Source: Porphyromonas uenonis 60-3
GTDB taxonomy: Bacteria > Bacteroidota > Bacteroidia > Bacteroidales > Porphyromonadaceae
Length of the DNA: 64,000 nucleotides
Assembly (NCBI RefSeq): GCF_000174775.1
Contig: NZ_ACLR01000088.1
Coordinates: 1 to 64,000 of the forward strand
Direction: 5' to 3'
A program made the translations under genes and the position numbers. The notes under the pieces were generated by a model that was given only the letters and a program-made list of their open reading frames with translations, made no database searches and was not told the DNA's origin. This document shows, one piece after another, positions 54,693-63,617 of this stretch (positions are counted from its first letter, which is position 1; each line of letters starts with the position of its first letter).

Positions 54693-56033
54693 GCTTGTTG
54701 ACACCCTCATGGGACGCTCGCACCAGATCCCTGTGAGGATCCCCGTACGTACGAGTAGATAGCTGTCGAAAGCGATCCACAAGGCGGTCATACCGAGTAA
54801 ATTATAGAGGAGATAATAGAGAGCGAAGAAGACAATACTTGATCCGATCATGGACCACTTGAGACCTGCCGAGCGGGTTGTGCCGGCGTAGATACCATCC
54901 CAGAGGAAGGCGCCGAAGCCTACTAGCGGGATGAGCGCTGCCCAGAGATGATACTGCTTAGCGTAGGCGACGATCTCGTCATGACTACTCAAGAAGCGGA
55001 GCAAGCCATCGGGATAGAGCGCGAAGAGGGTGGTGGCGAGGAGGGATAAGACGATGCCGATGGCAAAGAGACGAAGGATAACTGCCCTGAGTAGGTCCAT
55101 ACGACCGGCGCCGTAGAAGCGTCCTGAGAGCGATTCACCTGCATAGGCGAAGCCATCCATAAAGTAGCTGAAGATACTGAAGAACTGCATGAGCAAAGCA
55201 TTTGCTCCTACGGCTATGGCGCCTTCACGAACGCCCGCATAGGTGAAGAAGAGCGTGATACTGCTGAGCAGCAAGGAGCGGAGCATCAGATCCTTGCCGA
55301 GGATGAGGTAGCGTCCGTAACCTTTCGTATCGGTGAAGTGACCGAACCGCAGATGTCGCACGAGATAGCGATACTTAATGAGTAGGGTAGTGAGGAGTAT
55401 CAGAGCCTGGCTATACTGCGCCACACAGGTACCGATAGCAAGTCCCTCGACACCCATCTGGTAATGGACGACGAGGGTATAAGAGACAAGGAAGTTGACC
55501 ACCAGTGCACTCATGGAGGCAATCATCGGGACACGACTGTTTTGCATTCCGATGAACCATCCGTTGAGGGCGTAGATGAGCATTACGGCAGGGGCTGCGT
55601 AGAAGATGATTTGGATGTATTGCTCTGCCTCTACGCCTAGTCGCTCCGTAGCACCACCTGTGACGAGACCGCTCAGGAGCGTGGCGAAGGGAGAGACGAG
55701 TAGTACGACGATCGTGCAGAGGAGCGCCATGGTGATGCCACGAGCCAGCTGACGATTGATGTCAGAGCTGTCTTGTCGTCCGTAAGCCTGAGCCACGAGT
55801 CCCGTCGTGCCTAGGCGTATGAAGCCAAAGAGCCAGTAGATTGTGTTGGTAATCGTGGCGGCTACGGTGACTGAGCCGATGGCTTCGGGGTGAGCCATGT
55901 GTCCCGCCAGCCCTACATCGATGAGCGAGAGGAGCGGGACGGTGATATTGGAGATGATGTTTGGGATCGTGAGCCACAGGATCTGGCGATTGATCTGACG
56001 GCTCAGCTGTGGATCCTCTACCTTAGCGTGCAT
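54684..56033 (-). CDS. MATE-family efflux transporter (DinF-like)
   Basis: A 449-aa inner-membrane exporter with twelve hydrophobic segments in two halves, of the multidrug and toxin extrusion family, which exchanges cationic compounds for sodium or protons. The N-terminal half has 'PNIISNITVPLLSLIDVGLAGHMAHPEAIGSVTVAATI' and 'GTTGLVAQAYGRQDSSDINRQLARG'; the C-terminal half has 'MDGFAYAGESLSGRFYGAGRMDLLRAVILRL'. This pattern fits the DinF branch. It starts 1 base after rfbD ends. Confidence 0.92.
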   Translation of the reverse strand: MHAKVEDPQLSRQINRQILWLTIPNIISNITVPLLSLIDVGLAGHMAHPEAIGSVTVAATITNTIYWLFGFIRLGTTGLVAQAYGRQDSSDINRQLARGITMALLCTIVVLLVSPFATLLSGLVTGGATERLGVEAEQYIQIIFYAAPAVMLIYALNGWFIGMQNSRVPMIASMSALVVNFLVSYTLVVHYQMGVEGLAIGTCVAQYSQALILLTTLLIKYRYLVRHLRFGHFTDTKGYGRYLILGKDLMLRSLLLSSITLFFTYAGVREGAIAVGANALLMQFFSIFSYFMDGFAYAGESLSGRFYGAGRMDLLRAVILRLFAIGIVLSLLATTLFALYPDGLLRFLSSHDEIVAYAKQYHLWAALIPLVGFGAFLWDGIYAGTTRSAGLKWSMIGSSIVFFALYYLLYNLLGMTALWIAFDSYLLVRTGILTGIWCERPMRVSTSCS

Positions 56034-56034
56034 C

Positions 56035-56937
56035 TCAGTCTATAGCTATCTGTAGTTCGTCTTGCCACTGCGGAGGCGTGATGCCGTAGCAAGCGGTAAT
56101 CCTGTCAGTCGCCAGTACGCTGTAGGCGGGGCGCTCGGCTGCGGTGGGGTATTCAGCCGTTGGGATCGGAGTCAGTTGCGACAAGTCGTACGTAGGAACG
56201 TGCGTAGCGATCGCCTCATGGGCCAAGTCGTACCACGAGCAGATACCTTGGTTGGCATAGTGGAGTAGGGAAGTGCGAAAGCTTCGCTCCTTATCGTAGC
56301 AATCAATGATCTCGCAAATGGCTCGTGCCAGCGAAAGTGCCGAGGTCGGCGAACCTATCTGATCGTTGACGACACGTAGCGCCTTCCCCTCACGAGCGAG
56401 TCGTAGCATGGTGCGAACAAAGTTGTGTCCCCAGGGAGCCCAGAGCCACTGCGTACGAATGACTAGATGCTGCTCGGCGGGATGCGTCGGGTGCATCAGG
56501 AGAGCCAGCTCACCCTGACGCTTGGTGCGACCGTATAGGCTACGAGGATTGGTAGCGTCCTCCTCATGATAGGGCGTCCCCTGACACCCATCGAAGACAT
56601 AGTCGGTACTAATCTGTATGATCGGCAGACGACTCTCCGCAAGCTGTGCGGGTAGTAGCGCATTGAGCGCTAGAAGGTCACGATACTGTGCTTTATCCTC
56701 GGCAAGATCCACCTGTGTGAAAGCAGCGCAGTTGACTATCATAGTCCAATCGTGGGCTATAGCTTGCTCTTCCCAAAGCTTGATCGCTCGGGTTACGGAC
56801 TCCGTATCGGTATAGTCGAGCTGCTCGTGCGTATAGCTGACCAGTTCGTAAGGATTGCCCCGCTCTGCCAGCTCTCGTGTCAGACTTCTTCCCAGCTGTC
56901 CCGAAGCTCCGAGTAAGATGATGCGCCCTCTGCTCAT
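56035..56937 (-). CDS. rfbD: dTDP-4-dehydrorhamnose reductase
   Basis: RfbD carries out the last step of dTDP-L-rhamnose synthesis for surface polysaccharides. The 300-aa protein has 'IILLGASGQLGRSLTRELAERG', 'IVNCAAFTQVDLAEDKAQ', 'PIIQISTDYVFDG', and the YxxxK pair in 'RSLYGRTKRQGELALL'. The C-terminal segment 'YPTAAERPAYSVLATDRI' is typical. The other rfb genes are not adjacent. It overlaps the DUF4924 gene by 4 bases. Confidence 0.93.
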   Translation of the reverse strand: MSRGRIILLGASGQLGRSLTRELAERGNPYELVSYTHEQLDYTDTESVTRAIKLWEEQAIAHDWTMIVNCAAFTQVDLAEDKAQYRDLLALNALLPAQLAESRLPIIQISTDYVFDGCQGTPYHEEDATNPRSLYGRTKRQGELALLMHPTHPAEQHLVIRTQWLWAPWGHNFVRTMLRLAREGKALRVVNDQIGSPTSALSLARAICEIIDCYDKERSFRTSLLHYANQGICSWYDLAHEAIATHVPTYDLSQLTPIPTAEYPTAAERPAYSVLATDRITACYGITPPQWQDELQIAID

Positions 56938-57512
56938 GACCGTGTCTCTTCTTGTGACTCCTCCTGGTGATGCTTGCGATGATACTCCTGATCAAGTAGT
57001 GCAAAGAGTGCGCTAATCTGCTGGTAAATACGAGTATCGGTAGGGGAGTGCGCAGCACTCTCACCACTGCCCTGAGCCAGTCCACGTACCGTCGCATTAT
57101 ATAGTATGGTGCAGAGGATCTCTATCTCGCCCATCTCCTTCGCGTGTGGATCCTTCGCTCTAAAGGCAACGATCGTCGGCAGGACCAATATGTAGCACCC
57201 TTGGTAGACGATGTTGCGCTCGTCCTGGCTCACCTTCTTGTGTATCGCTTCGCACTCAGCCATCAGCTGCTTCGTGATAGGAGCGTGCTGACCGCTAAGG
57301 ATCTGCGCTACCGATGCCTCGCTGAGTAGCTCTTTCATCAAGTTTTGTCGCCAAGGGTCTGACTGCATCAGATGTTGCTGCAGTAGTTCAAGCGGTTGTT
57401 GCTGGCGAGTGAGGATACGTACACTCTCCTCGGCGATCCATAGATGTATAATCTGAGCGGTGTACTCAGGTACGTCAGGCAGTAGCCCAGGAGTATTGGC
57501 TTCGTTGGTCAT
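56934..57512 (-). CDS. DUF4924-like protein
   Basis: A 192-aa soluble, helical protein. Features such as 'EYTAQIIHLWIAEESVRIL', 'WRQNLMKELLSEASVAQILSGQH' and 'EIEILCTILYNATVRGLAQGSGES' resemble the Bacteroidetes family DUF4924, which is often next to rfbD. Its job is unknown. It lies in the middle of the rbfA-lolE-like-DUF4924-rfbD-MATE operon. Confidence 0.7.
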   Translation of the reverse strand: MTNEANTPGLLPDVPEYTAQIIHLWIAEESVRILTRQQQPLELLQQHLMQSDPWRQNLMKELLSEASVAQILSGQHAPITKQLMAECEAIHKKVSQDERNIVYQGCYILVLPTIVAFRAKDPHAKEMGEIEILCTILYNATVRGLAQGSGESAAHSPTDTRIYQQISALFALLDQEYHRKHHQEESQEETRS

Positions 57513-57522
57513 AATATCAGAA

Positions 57523-58731
57523 TTAAGCTTTGCGGTGAGCGATCAACTTGCGTACGGGGTAGACAGCCGCTAGGTAACCAACGGCAAAAACCAGCAAAAG
57601 CACGACGAGTAGATCCGTCAGACGTATAGCTACTGGATAAGGTTGCGACTCCAAAGCTAGATCCATCGTAAGCCACCCATAATGTATCTGTAGCAAGCAA
57701 AGGATGATGCCGATAGCTATGCCCGTGACGGCGCCAATGAGCGTGACCATAAGCCCCTCCAGCTGGAAGGTACGTCTGATCTCTCGTGGAGTCTCGCCGA
57801 GGGCGTGTAGGATCGCTATATCCTCCTGCTTCGAGATGAGGAGCATCGATATACTCGCCATCACATTGTAGGCAGCTAGTAGGAGGATAAAGGCAAAGAT
57901 AAGCGACGTGATCCACTTCTCAATAGATACGAGGCGCATCAAGTGCGGTTGCTGCTCAGGTCGGTTGCGAACGATGTATTCATCGCCCAGCGTCGTTGCT
58001 ATGGCTTTCTGTACGGCACCTTCGTCAGCTCCCTCAGCTAGCTGCAAAGCTAGACCGTGCGCTTGGTTTTCGTCCAGCATCAGCAGCGAACGTAGCTCAG
58101 AGAGCGGCATGAAGATAGAGTTGTCGTATACTACATTGTCCGTAAAAAGCACCGAAACGGGCACCCCCTGCGACCGCCTTAGCGAAGTCATCGGCATGAT
58201 CGGATTGATGTATCCCTTGCGCTTAGGGAGCGTGATGATGAGTGGGTCCGTGTCGTGCGCTATCGTGTTTAGGTTGATCGCTATCGAGGCACCCAGATTG
58301 TATTGCCCAGGATGTATCGCTATGTCGCCACTGTAGAGATATTTGTCCATCTGAGAGATGCGCAGATAAGAACTGTCTACACCGTAGAGATGCGCCGCCG
58401 AGAAGCTCTCCCCCTCGCTACGACTCACCAGTCCCTCGCCCCATACGAGCGGAGCGATGGCCTTTATCCCCTTTATCGTATGGATCTCTTGGGTTACCAC
58501 ACTTTGGTCAAAGGGCGCTTCGTCCCCCTTCGTGATCAGTAGCTGAGGATCCAGTCCGACCACCTTGTCCAGGATCATCTGCTCATAGCCATTGTATATG
58601 GATAGCACGCAGATCATCGTCATCGACACCACGGCAATCGCCAGCACGCTCACGCGGGTGACGATATTGATGGCACCCAGCTTCTTGTGGGCAAAGAGGT
58701 ACCGCCAGGCGATAAAGAAGGGCAGACGCAT
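57523..58731 (-). CDS. LolE/FtsX-family ABC permease (lipoprotein release)
   Basis: A 402-aa inner-membrane protein with the LolC/E plan: N-terminal helix ('INIVTRVSVLAIAVVSMTMICVLSIYNGYEQM'), a large periplasmic domain (about 45-270) and three C-terminal helices. The FtsX-type segment 'LLISKQEDIAILHALGETPREIRRTFQLEGLMVTLIGAVTGIAIGIILCLLQIHYG' is clear. Relatives extract lipoproteins from the inner membrane. The ATPase partner is not adjacent. It starts 22 bases after rbfA. Confidence 0.9.
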   Translation of the reverse strand: MRLPFFIAWRYLFAHKKLGAINIVTRVSVLAIAVVSMTMICVLSIYNGYEQMILDKVVGLDPQLLITKGDEAPFDQSVVTQEIHTIKGIKAIAPLVWGEGLVSRSEGESFSAAHLYGVDSSYLRISQMDKYLYSGDIAIHPGQYNLGASIAINLNTIAHDTDPLIITLPKRKGYINPIMPMTSLRRSQGVPVSVLFTDNVVYDNSIFMPLSELRSLLMLDENQAHGLALQLAEGADEGAVQKAIATTLGDEYIVRNRPEQQPHLMRLVSIEKWITSLIFAFILLLAAYNVMASISMLLISKQEDIAILHALGETPREIRRTFQLEGLMVTLIGAVTGIAIGIILCLLQIHYGWLTMDLALESQPYPVAIRLTDLLVVLLLVFAVGYLAAVYPVRKLIAHRKA

Positions 58732-58753
58732 CGTGTGGAGCTAGCGAATCAAT

Positions 58754-59095
58754 TTATTGCTCTAGTAGCTTGTCGATGCGCTCCAGATAGTCTAGCGAAT
58801 CATCTATATGGTACTCCATCTCGGGGATGACCCGTAGCTGCTGACCCGTGCGCTGACCCAGCTCGTAGCGGTAGCTACCAGCGTTGTCCTGTATGTACTT
58901 GAGTAGCTCGTCAGCACGCTCCGAGGGGAAGATACTCAGGTAAATGTGAGCTCTGCTCAGGTCGGAGGTAACCCGTACGAGGGTGACGCTCACCAGTACG
59001 CCACGCAACTGCTGCGTGAGCGGACGAAAGATCTCTCCCATCTCTTTCTGTATCAGTCGTGCTATCTTTTGTTGTCTTCTTGTATCCATAGTCAT
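58754..59095 (-). CDS. rbfA: Ribosome-binding factor A
   Basis: RbfA assists late maturation of 16S rRNA in the 30S subunit, mainly in the cold. The 113-aa KH-type protein reads 'RRQQKIARLIQKEMGEIF', 'VSVTLVRVTSDLSRAHIYLSIFP' and 'MEYHIDDSLDYLERIDKLL', all family traits. It is the first gene of a five-gene operon and has a promoter octamer 16 bases upstream. Confidence 0.94.
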   Translation of the reverse strand: MTMDTRRQQKIARLIQKEMGEIFRPLTQQLRGVLVSVTLVRVTSDLSRAHIYLSIFPSERADELLKYIQDNAGSYRYELGQRTGQQLRVIPEMEYHIDDSLDYLERIDKLLEQ

Positions 59096-59110
59096 CTGTA
59101 GTTATGCATA

Positions 59111-59118
59111 CAAAGATA
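59111..59118 (-). promoter_or_regulatory. Promoter -7 element for the rbfA operon, TATCTTTG on the minus strand
   Basis: CAAAGATA on the plus strand reads TATCTTTG on the minus strand, 16 bases before rbfA. TTAGAAGTTAGATATTAGATG-type strings lie just beyond it at 59145-59215. Confidence 0.6.
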
Positions 59119-59295
59119 GCAATTAGTGAGGAGAGAGGTGAGACTTTAGAAGTTAGACTTTAGAGATTAGAGGTTAGAAATTAGATGTTAGAAGTTAGAT
59201 ATTAGATGTTAGAAGTTCGATTATTTCGATGGTTCTAATGGCTCTGATGGCTCCGAGGCACTCCGATACCCTTCAGAGCCCTTGACACCACACCT

Positions 59296-59474
59296 CCGAG
59301 GAAATCGAAAATATCTCGGTAGAAAACGGAAATCCTCCACGGAGGCATAAAAAAATTTATCGGAACTTTGATTTGCTTCTTCCGAAGTTTCATTTCATTC
59401 TTCCGAACTTTTATTTCCCGGCTCCGTGGAGAAATTTAGTTTTCCACCGAGCTATTCGCAAATTCCTACCGAGG
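59296..59474 (+). repeat. Intergenic repeat element R6
   Basis: This full copy is in the same orientation as R1 and R2, with the core at about 59356-59418 (first unit altered to TTTATCGGAA). The upstream flank (GATGGTTCTAATGGCTCTGATGGCTCCGAGGCACTCCGATACCC) also matches the flank of R1 at 11156-11205, so the repeated unit is longer in these two copies. Confidence 0.8.
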
Positions 59475-59590
59475 CGAGTAACGGCTGTGGGGACGCTCGG
59501 TCGAGCGTCCGTTGTATCAAAGGTTACAGCGTCACGGCTTTAACGGGGACGGACGCACGACCGTGCGTCCCTACAGCCGTTACACGTCTC
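59475..59590. repeat. GC-rich hairpin module H3
   Basis: It contains GGACGCTCG-gt-CGAGCGTCC (59491-59510) and GGACGCACG-ac-CGTGCGTCC (59551-59570), with GTTGTATCAAAGGTTACAGCGTC between them, which is the reverse complement of units in H2. It follows R6 directly. Confidence 0.75.
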
Positions 59591-59610
59591 CCTCTAACTT
59601 CTAACCTCTA

Positions 59611-59655
59611 AATAAATAAAGAGCTCCGCAGGACTAGTCCTACGGAGCTCTCTCG
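59611..59655 (-). terminator. Terminator of the InlB-repeat protein gene
   Basis: On the minus strand GAGCTCCGTAGGAC-ta-GTCCTGCGGAGCTC forms a 14-bp hairpin with one mismatch, followed by TTTATTTATTTA. It lies about 45 bases after the stop at 59698. Confidence 0.85.
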
Positions 59656-59697
59656 TATTATAGTCTGACAAACTTATCGTCTGTCAGATCGTGCGCA

Positions 59698-61863
59698 TTA
59701 GTGCTTGACGACGAGGCGCTGTGCAGCTCCCTCGGTGACTACGAGATAGGTACCATCGCTCAGTGCGGTGAGGTCTATCTGTAGGTGACCTGAGCGGTCA
59801 GCAGCTAGGCGCGTGATCAGCTGTCCATCCAGCGTGTAGAGTGCTACGGCTGCCTCGGGTGCTAGACCTGTGATGGTAGCAGACTCGCTAGCAGGATTAG
59901 GATAGATGACAAACGCATCTGCAGCGACTGCGTCAATGCCTGTGTGGTCGACAAACTCAGCAATGACCTCCGTGTCCTTGGTGACGGTGAAGGTCTTATC
60001 CTTGAGGATGTCCACACCATTTGCCGTAAGCTTGGTGAGCTCGCACTTATCGTTGGCACCCTTAGCTACGACCGTCAGCTTCGTACCCTCGGGAACAGCG
60101 TTGAGATCGAACTTCTCCTTGATGGAGATCGTGCCGTGCTCGTTGCTCTTCAGGGTAACCTTGTAGTTTGCTACATTAGCCTTCTTGGTAAAGGTAGCGG
60201 CAACCTTCGTGTCACCCTTCATCTCAAAGGACTTGGCAGCTAGGATATCCTTATCGTTTGCTGTCAGAGCGGTGAGCTCGTAGCCAGCGTCTGGTATAGC
60301 CTCAATGGAGACATTCTCGCCAAGAGCTACGTCAGCACCGTTAGAAACTTCCTTATCGCCCACCTTAGCGACTATCTTACCACCCTCAGCATCAGCGATC
60401 GTCAGCTTGGGCTTTCTGAAGGTAACCTTGACCTCACTGGTCTCCTCGAAGGTTGCGTCGTAGGAGTTCACCTCTCTACTGTGTACCTCATCACCATTGA
60501 CGAACCACTTGTCTACGATGTAACCCTTGTCAGGCTCTACGGGGAAGACGATGTAAGAGCCTCTGTCTACCTCAGCACCTGATTCGATAATCACATCCTT
60601 CTCGCCATCCTTCTGAACCTTTACCTTGGTGAACTTACCGTGCTCCCCAGCGGAGTAGGTGATTTTGATCTTGGAGGCGACCTTCTTGAAGTGAGCTACG
60701 ACGTTCGTATTGTCAATAATCTGGACAAAGGAGAGCTTATTTGGCTCACCAAGCAGATTTTTCTTTTCAGCACCATTGTACATCCACTTCTCAAACTCAT
60801 AGCCCTCGTTTGCCGTGGCCTCAAAGTCTAGATAAGAGTTCTCGGGAACGACCTCACCATCAGTGATGGTCTTGAACACATCATTGACATAGCCAGTCGC
60901 CTTGATCGTACCACCCTCAACAGGGGTAACGGAGAGGTTGATGGTACACTTCTTTGCTTCCTTCTGGAAGACGAGCTGCACTTCGGTATCCTCATCTAGG
61001 GTTATGGTTAGGGTAGTGCTTTGACCAGCCTTTTTATCCTTCGTACCATTGACGAGCCACTTCTCGACTTCGTAGCCAGCCGCTGGCTTTGCGGTGAAGG
61101 TAACGCTCGAACCACGAGCCACCTTTTTGCCACTCTCGACAGAGACGGCATCACCACCACCCTTTGGTGTGACAGCGACGGCAATCTGGCCAGCCTCAGC
61201 TGGTTCAGCAGCGACACTATACTTCAGCGTCACCTCGTTGGGCTTAGTCGTGAAGACCACCTTCACATCAAGGGCTTCCTTGAGCTCAATCTCATGCTTA
61301 TTGGGGTTGCTAGGCATCTCAATGGCGGTTCCATTGACGAGCCACTTCTCGACCTTGTAGTCTGCGCCTGGCTTAGCGTTGAAGGTGACCCAGATACCAT
61401 CCTCGATCTCATCGCCCGAATTGAAGGGGATATCCTTTTCAGAATCACGATCGTAGCGCGTAGCTGTGAGCGTACCATATTCGGCAGGCTCAGCGGTAAA
61501 GGTCACTGCGTACTTCTTAGCGGGAGCGAGAGCCTTGAAGATAGCGACAACGTTGAGATCTCCAGAGAGCTCGGTAGCGTACTGACCTGGGTTGGTAAAG
61601 TCCTCGGGGGCGTCTAGTCCATTAACCGTAAACTTCTCGAACTCATAACCTTCATTTGCCTCAGCCTTGAAGGTTACGTATTTGCCTGCAGGAACTTTGG
61701 CTCCAGAGGTTATGACAACGTTTTTGAAGCCCTCGGCGTAAGTCGCCTTGACGGTTCCTCCATCGGCAGGCTGGGCGGAGAAGGTCACGGTGTGATCCTG
61801 ACCATAGAGTCGTGGCACGGCTAGTGCCAAGAGACATAGTAAAATAGGTAATAGTCTTTTCAT
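59698..61863 (-). CDS. Secreted InlB B-repeat protein with type IX sorting domain
   Basis: A 721-aa surface protein. A signal peptide ('LLPILLCLLALAVPRLYGQ') is followed by about seven beta-rich repeats of 75-95 residues resembling InlB B-repeats ('VTFSAQPADGGTVKATY...GYEFEKFTVNGLDAPEDF', 'KWLVNGTAIEM', 'GYEVEKWLVNGTKDKKAG'). The last 75 residues ('FVIYPNPASESATITGLAPEAAVALYTLDGQLITRL...LSDGTYLVVTEGAAQRLVVKH') are a textbook type A sorting domain for type IX secretion. The repeats suggest an extended stalk for adhesion, but no ligand is known. I see no promoter octamer just upstream; 61864-62130 holds no gene. Confidence 0.88.
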   Translation of the reverse strand: MKRLLPILLCLLALAVPRLYGQDHTVTFSAQPADGGTVKATYAEGFKNVVITSGAKVPAGKYVTFKAEANEGYEFEKFTVNGLDAPEDFTNPGQYATELSGDLNVVAIFKALAPAKKYAVTFTAEPAEYGTLTATRYDRDSEKDIPFNSGDEIEDGIWVTFNAKPGADYKVEKWLVNGTAIEMPSNPNKHEIELKEALDVKVVFTTKPNEVTLKYSVAAEPAEAGQIAVAVTPKGGGDAVSVESGKKVARGSSVTFTAKPAAGYEVEKWLVNGTKDKKAGQSTTLTITLDEDTEVQLVFQKEAKKCTINLSVTPVEGGTIKATGYVNDVFKTITDGEVVPENSYLDFEATANEGYEFEKWMYNGAEKKNLLGEPNKLSFVQIIDNTNVVAHFKKVASKIKITYSAGEHGKFTKVKVQKDGEKDVIIESGAEVDRGSYIVFPVEPDKGYIVDKWFVNGDEVHSREVNSYDATFEETSEVKVTFRKPKLTIADAEGGKIVAKVGDKEVSNGADVALGENVSIEAIPDAGYELTALTANDKDILAAKSFEMKGDTKVAATFTKKANVANYKVTLKSNEHGTISIKEKFDLNAVPEGTKLTVVAKGANDKCELTKLTANGVDILKDKTFTVTKDTEVIAEFVDHTGIDAVAADAFVIYPNPASESATITGLAPEAAVALYTLDGQLITRLAADRSGHLQIDLTALSDGTYLVVTEGAAQRLVVKH

Positions 61864-62130
61864 AAGCTTAATGTATTTGTTTATGTAGTGTGCGTAGCCT
61901 AGAGAGGGGACTCAGAGCGTAGCTCTCTCCTCTACAACTCACGATGCTACGGACTGGTGAGACACGACCGAAAGTGCAAGGTGGCGGAGAGGAGTTTCCT
62001 CTTTGCAGGCGAAATTAAGCATTCTTTTTCTAAATAGCAAATCTTCCCCCTCTCCGAGATACCGCAAAATCGGAGAAATCGCTAGACACAACCCTTGCAT
62101 CCCTACTACACTGCTAGAATAAGAGAAGAA

Positions 62131-62161
62131 GCTCCCGACGGGGCATAGCCTCATCGGGAGC
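62131..62161 (-). terminator. Terminator after the succinate-semialdehyde dehydrogenase gene
   Basis: GCTCCCGA (62131-62138) and TCGGGAGC (62154-62161) form an 8-bp stem with further GGGC/GCCT-like pairing inside. On the minus strand it is followed by the T-rich CTTCTTCTCTT. It lies about 57 bases after the stop. Confidence 0.8.
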
Positions 62162-62217
62162 ATGTCTGTGTGCGCTTTAGGTTAGGGTGAGCGCAGATAG
62201 CCTATGGATGTGCGGAT

Positions 62218-63576
62218 CTAGTTCATCGCCCAGATCTCCTCGTCTGTCGGTACGTGGACGTGTGGCGACATACGAGCGATGCGGGAGATGTTGAGTAGAT
62301 GCTTGTAGGTGAGGTTCTCTGAGATAGAGTTGTTTCCCCAGCTACCGCAGCCTAGGGTTGTGGTTACGGAGAGACCGTTTTGTATAGAACCACCAGCTGT
62401 GATCGAGCAGGGAGCGTTGACGATGAGACGTGAGATGGTGATCTCGTCGCCAGCCTTGATGATGTTACCCTGATTGTTTGAGTGGATGCCAGCTGTGTGA
62501 CCACTACCCTCCATCTTGAGGTTGGTATTAGCCAGTTCGATAGCTTCGTCAAAGTGCTTGTAAGGCAGACAGGTCATCACGGGGCACATCTTCTCCTTGC
62601 AGATAGGATCGGCAGTACCGACACCCTTGGCAGGCACGATGAGCATGCGGGTACCCTCGGGTATAGAGATGCCAGCGAGCTGAGCGATGTGCTTTACGCT
62701 CTTGCCGACGACGTCACGGCTGATGGTGCCGTTGACGAAGAGGGTATTGACCATCTTGTCATGCTCCTCAGCAGGTACGAAGTAAGCTCCGTGATCCTTG
62801 AAGGCCTGGAAGATCTCCTCCTTATGCTGCTCAGGATAGATGAAGCACTGCTCACCAGAGCAGATGATGCCGTTGTCGAAGATACGTCCGCGGATGATGG
62901 TCTCGGCAGCCTCGTTGTAGTCGATATGCTCGTCGAGGATAACCTGTACATTGCCAGCACCGACACCAAAGGAGGGCTTGCCTGAGGAGTAAGCTGAGTG
63001 TACCATGCCCATACCACCCGTAGCTACTACGACGTCGACGGCAGCCATGAGGTCTTGCGTGGCTTGGATAGAGGGCTCGGTGACACACTGGATGAGGTTC
63101 TCAGGTACGTTGAACTCCTTGAGGCGCTCCAGTATGAGCTGGATGGTATGTGCTGAGCAGTTCTTAGAGCGTGGGTGTGGAGATACGATGATCGCATTGC
63201 GAGTCTTGAGCGCGAAGGCGATATTTGCCATCGGTGTGACGATCGGATTGGTCGTCGGGGTGATAGCAGCGACGACACCTACGGGCTTAGCGATCTTGAT
63301 GAGACCGGTCTTCTCGTCGATGTCTAGTACGCCCATACTCTTCTTGCCCTGGAGGTTGCTCCATACGCCTTTTGACTTGTTGCGGCACTTAGCCACTTTG
63401 TCTTCGTAGACGCCCATCTCGGTCTCGTCGATAGCTTCACGAGCGAGCATCTCAGCATTGTCATAGACGACACGACAGAGAGCCTTGACCACCTGGTCTA
63501 CAGCGTCCTGGTCGAAGCGTGCTTGGTAATCCTTCTGTGCCTCTCGTGCTAGAGAGACCATTTCTTTAATATCCAT
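62218..63576 (-). CDS. sucD: CoA-dependent succinate-semialdehyde dehydrogenase
   Basis: This enzyme reduces succinyl-CoA to succinic semialdehyde and CoA with NAD(P)H, the first step of the succinate to 4-hydroxybutyrate to butyrate route in Porphyromonas. The 452-aa aldehyde-dehydrogenase fold has 'PVGVVAAITPTTNPIVTPMANIAFALKTRNAIIVSPHPRS', 'VVVATGGMGMVHSAYSSGKPSFGVGAGNV', and the catalytic Cys at about 239 in 'DNGIICSGEQCF'. The C-terminal 'GCGSWGNNSISENLTYKHLLN' is typical of the acylating group. CoA-acylating acetaldehyde dehydrogenase is the alternative, but the neighbour upstream points to the semialdehyde enzyme. It lies 41 bases after that gene. Confidence 0.88.
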   Translation of the reverse strand: MDIKEMVSLAREAQKDYQARFDQDAVDQVVKALCRVVYDNAEMLAREAIDETEMGVYEDKVAKCRNKSKGVWSNLQGKKSMGVLDIDEKTGLIKIAKPVGVVAAITPTTNPIVTPMANIAFALKTRNAIIVSPHPRSKNCSAHTIQLILERLKEFNVPENLIQCVTEPSIQATQDLMAAVDVVVATGGMGMVHSAYSSGKPSFGVGAGNVQVILDEHIDYNEAAETIIRGRIFDNGIICSGEQCFIYPEQHKEEIFQAFKDHGAYFVPAEEHDKMVNTLFVNGTISRDVVGKSVKHIAQLAGISIPEGTRMLIVPAKGVGTADPICKEKMCPVMTCLPYKHFDEAIELANTNLKMEGSGHTAGIHSNNQGNIIKAGDEITISRLIVNAPCSITAGGSIQNGLSVTTTLGCGSWGNNSISENLTYKHLLNISRIARMSPHVHVPTDEEIWAMN

Positions 63577-63617
63577 AGATATGGTTGTTTATAAATTGAA
63601 TTGTGTGATAGCGTTGT

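Noticed and set aside
61939-62163. A 74-aa minus-strand gene between the InlB-repeat protein and the semialdehyde dehydrogenase
   Set aside because: It overlaps the terminator at 62131-62161, has no recognisable motif, and no start signal.
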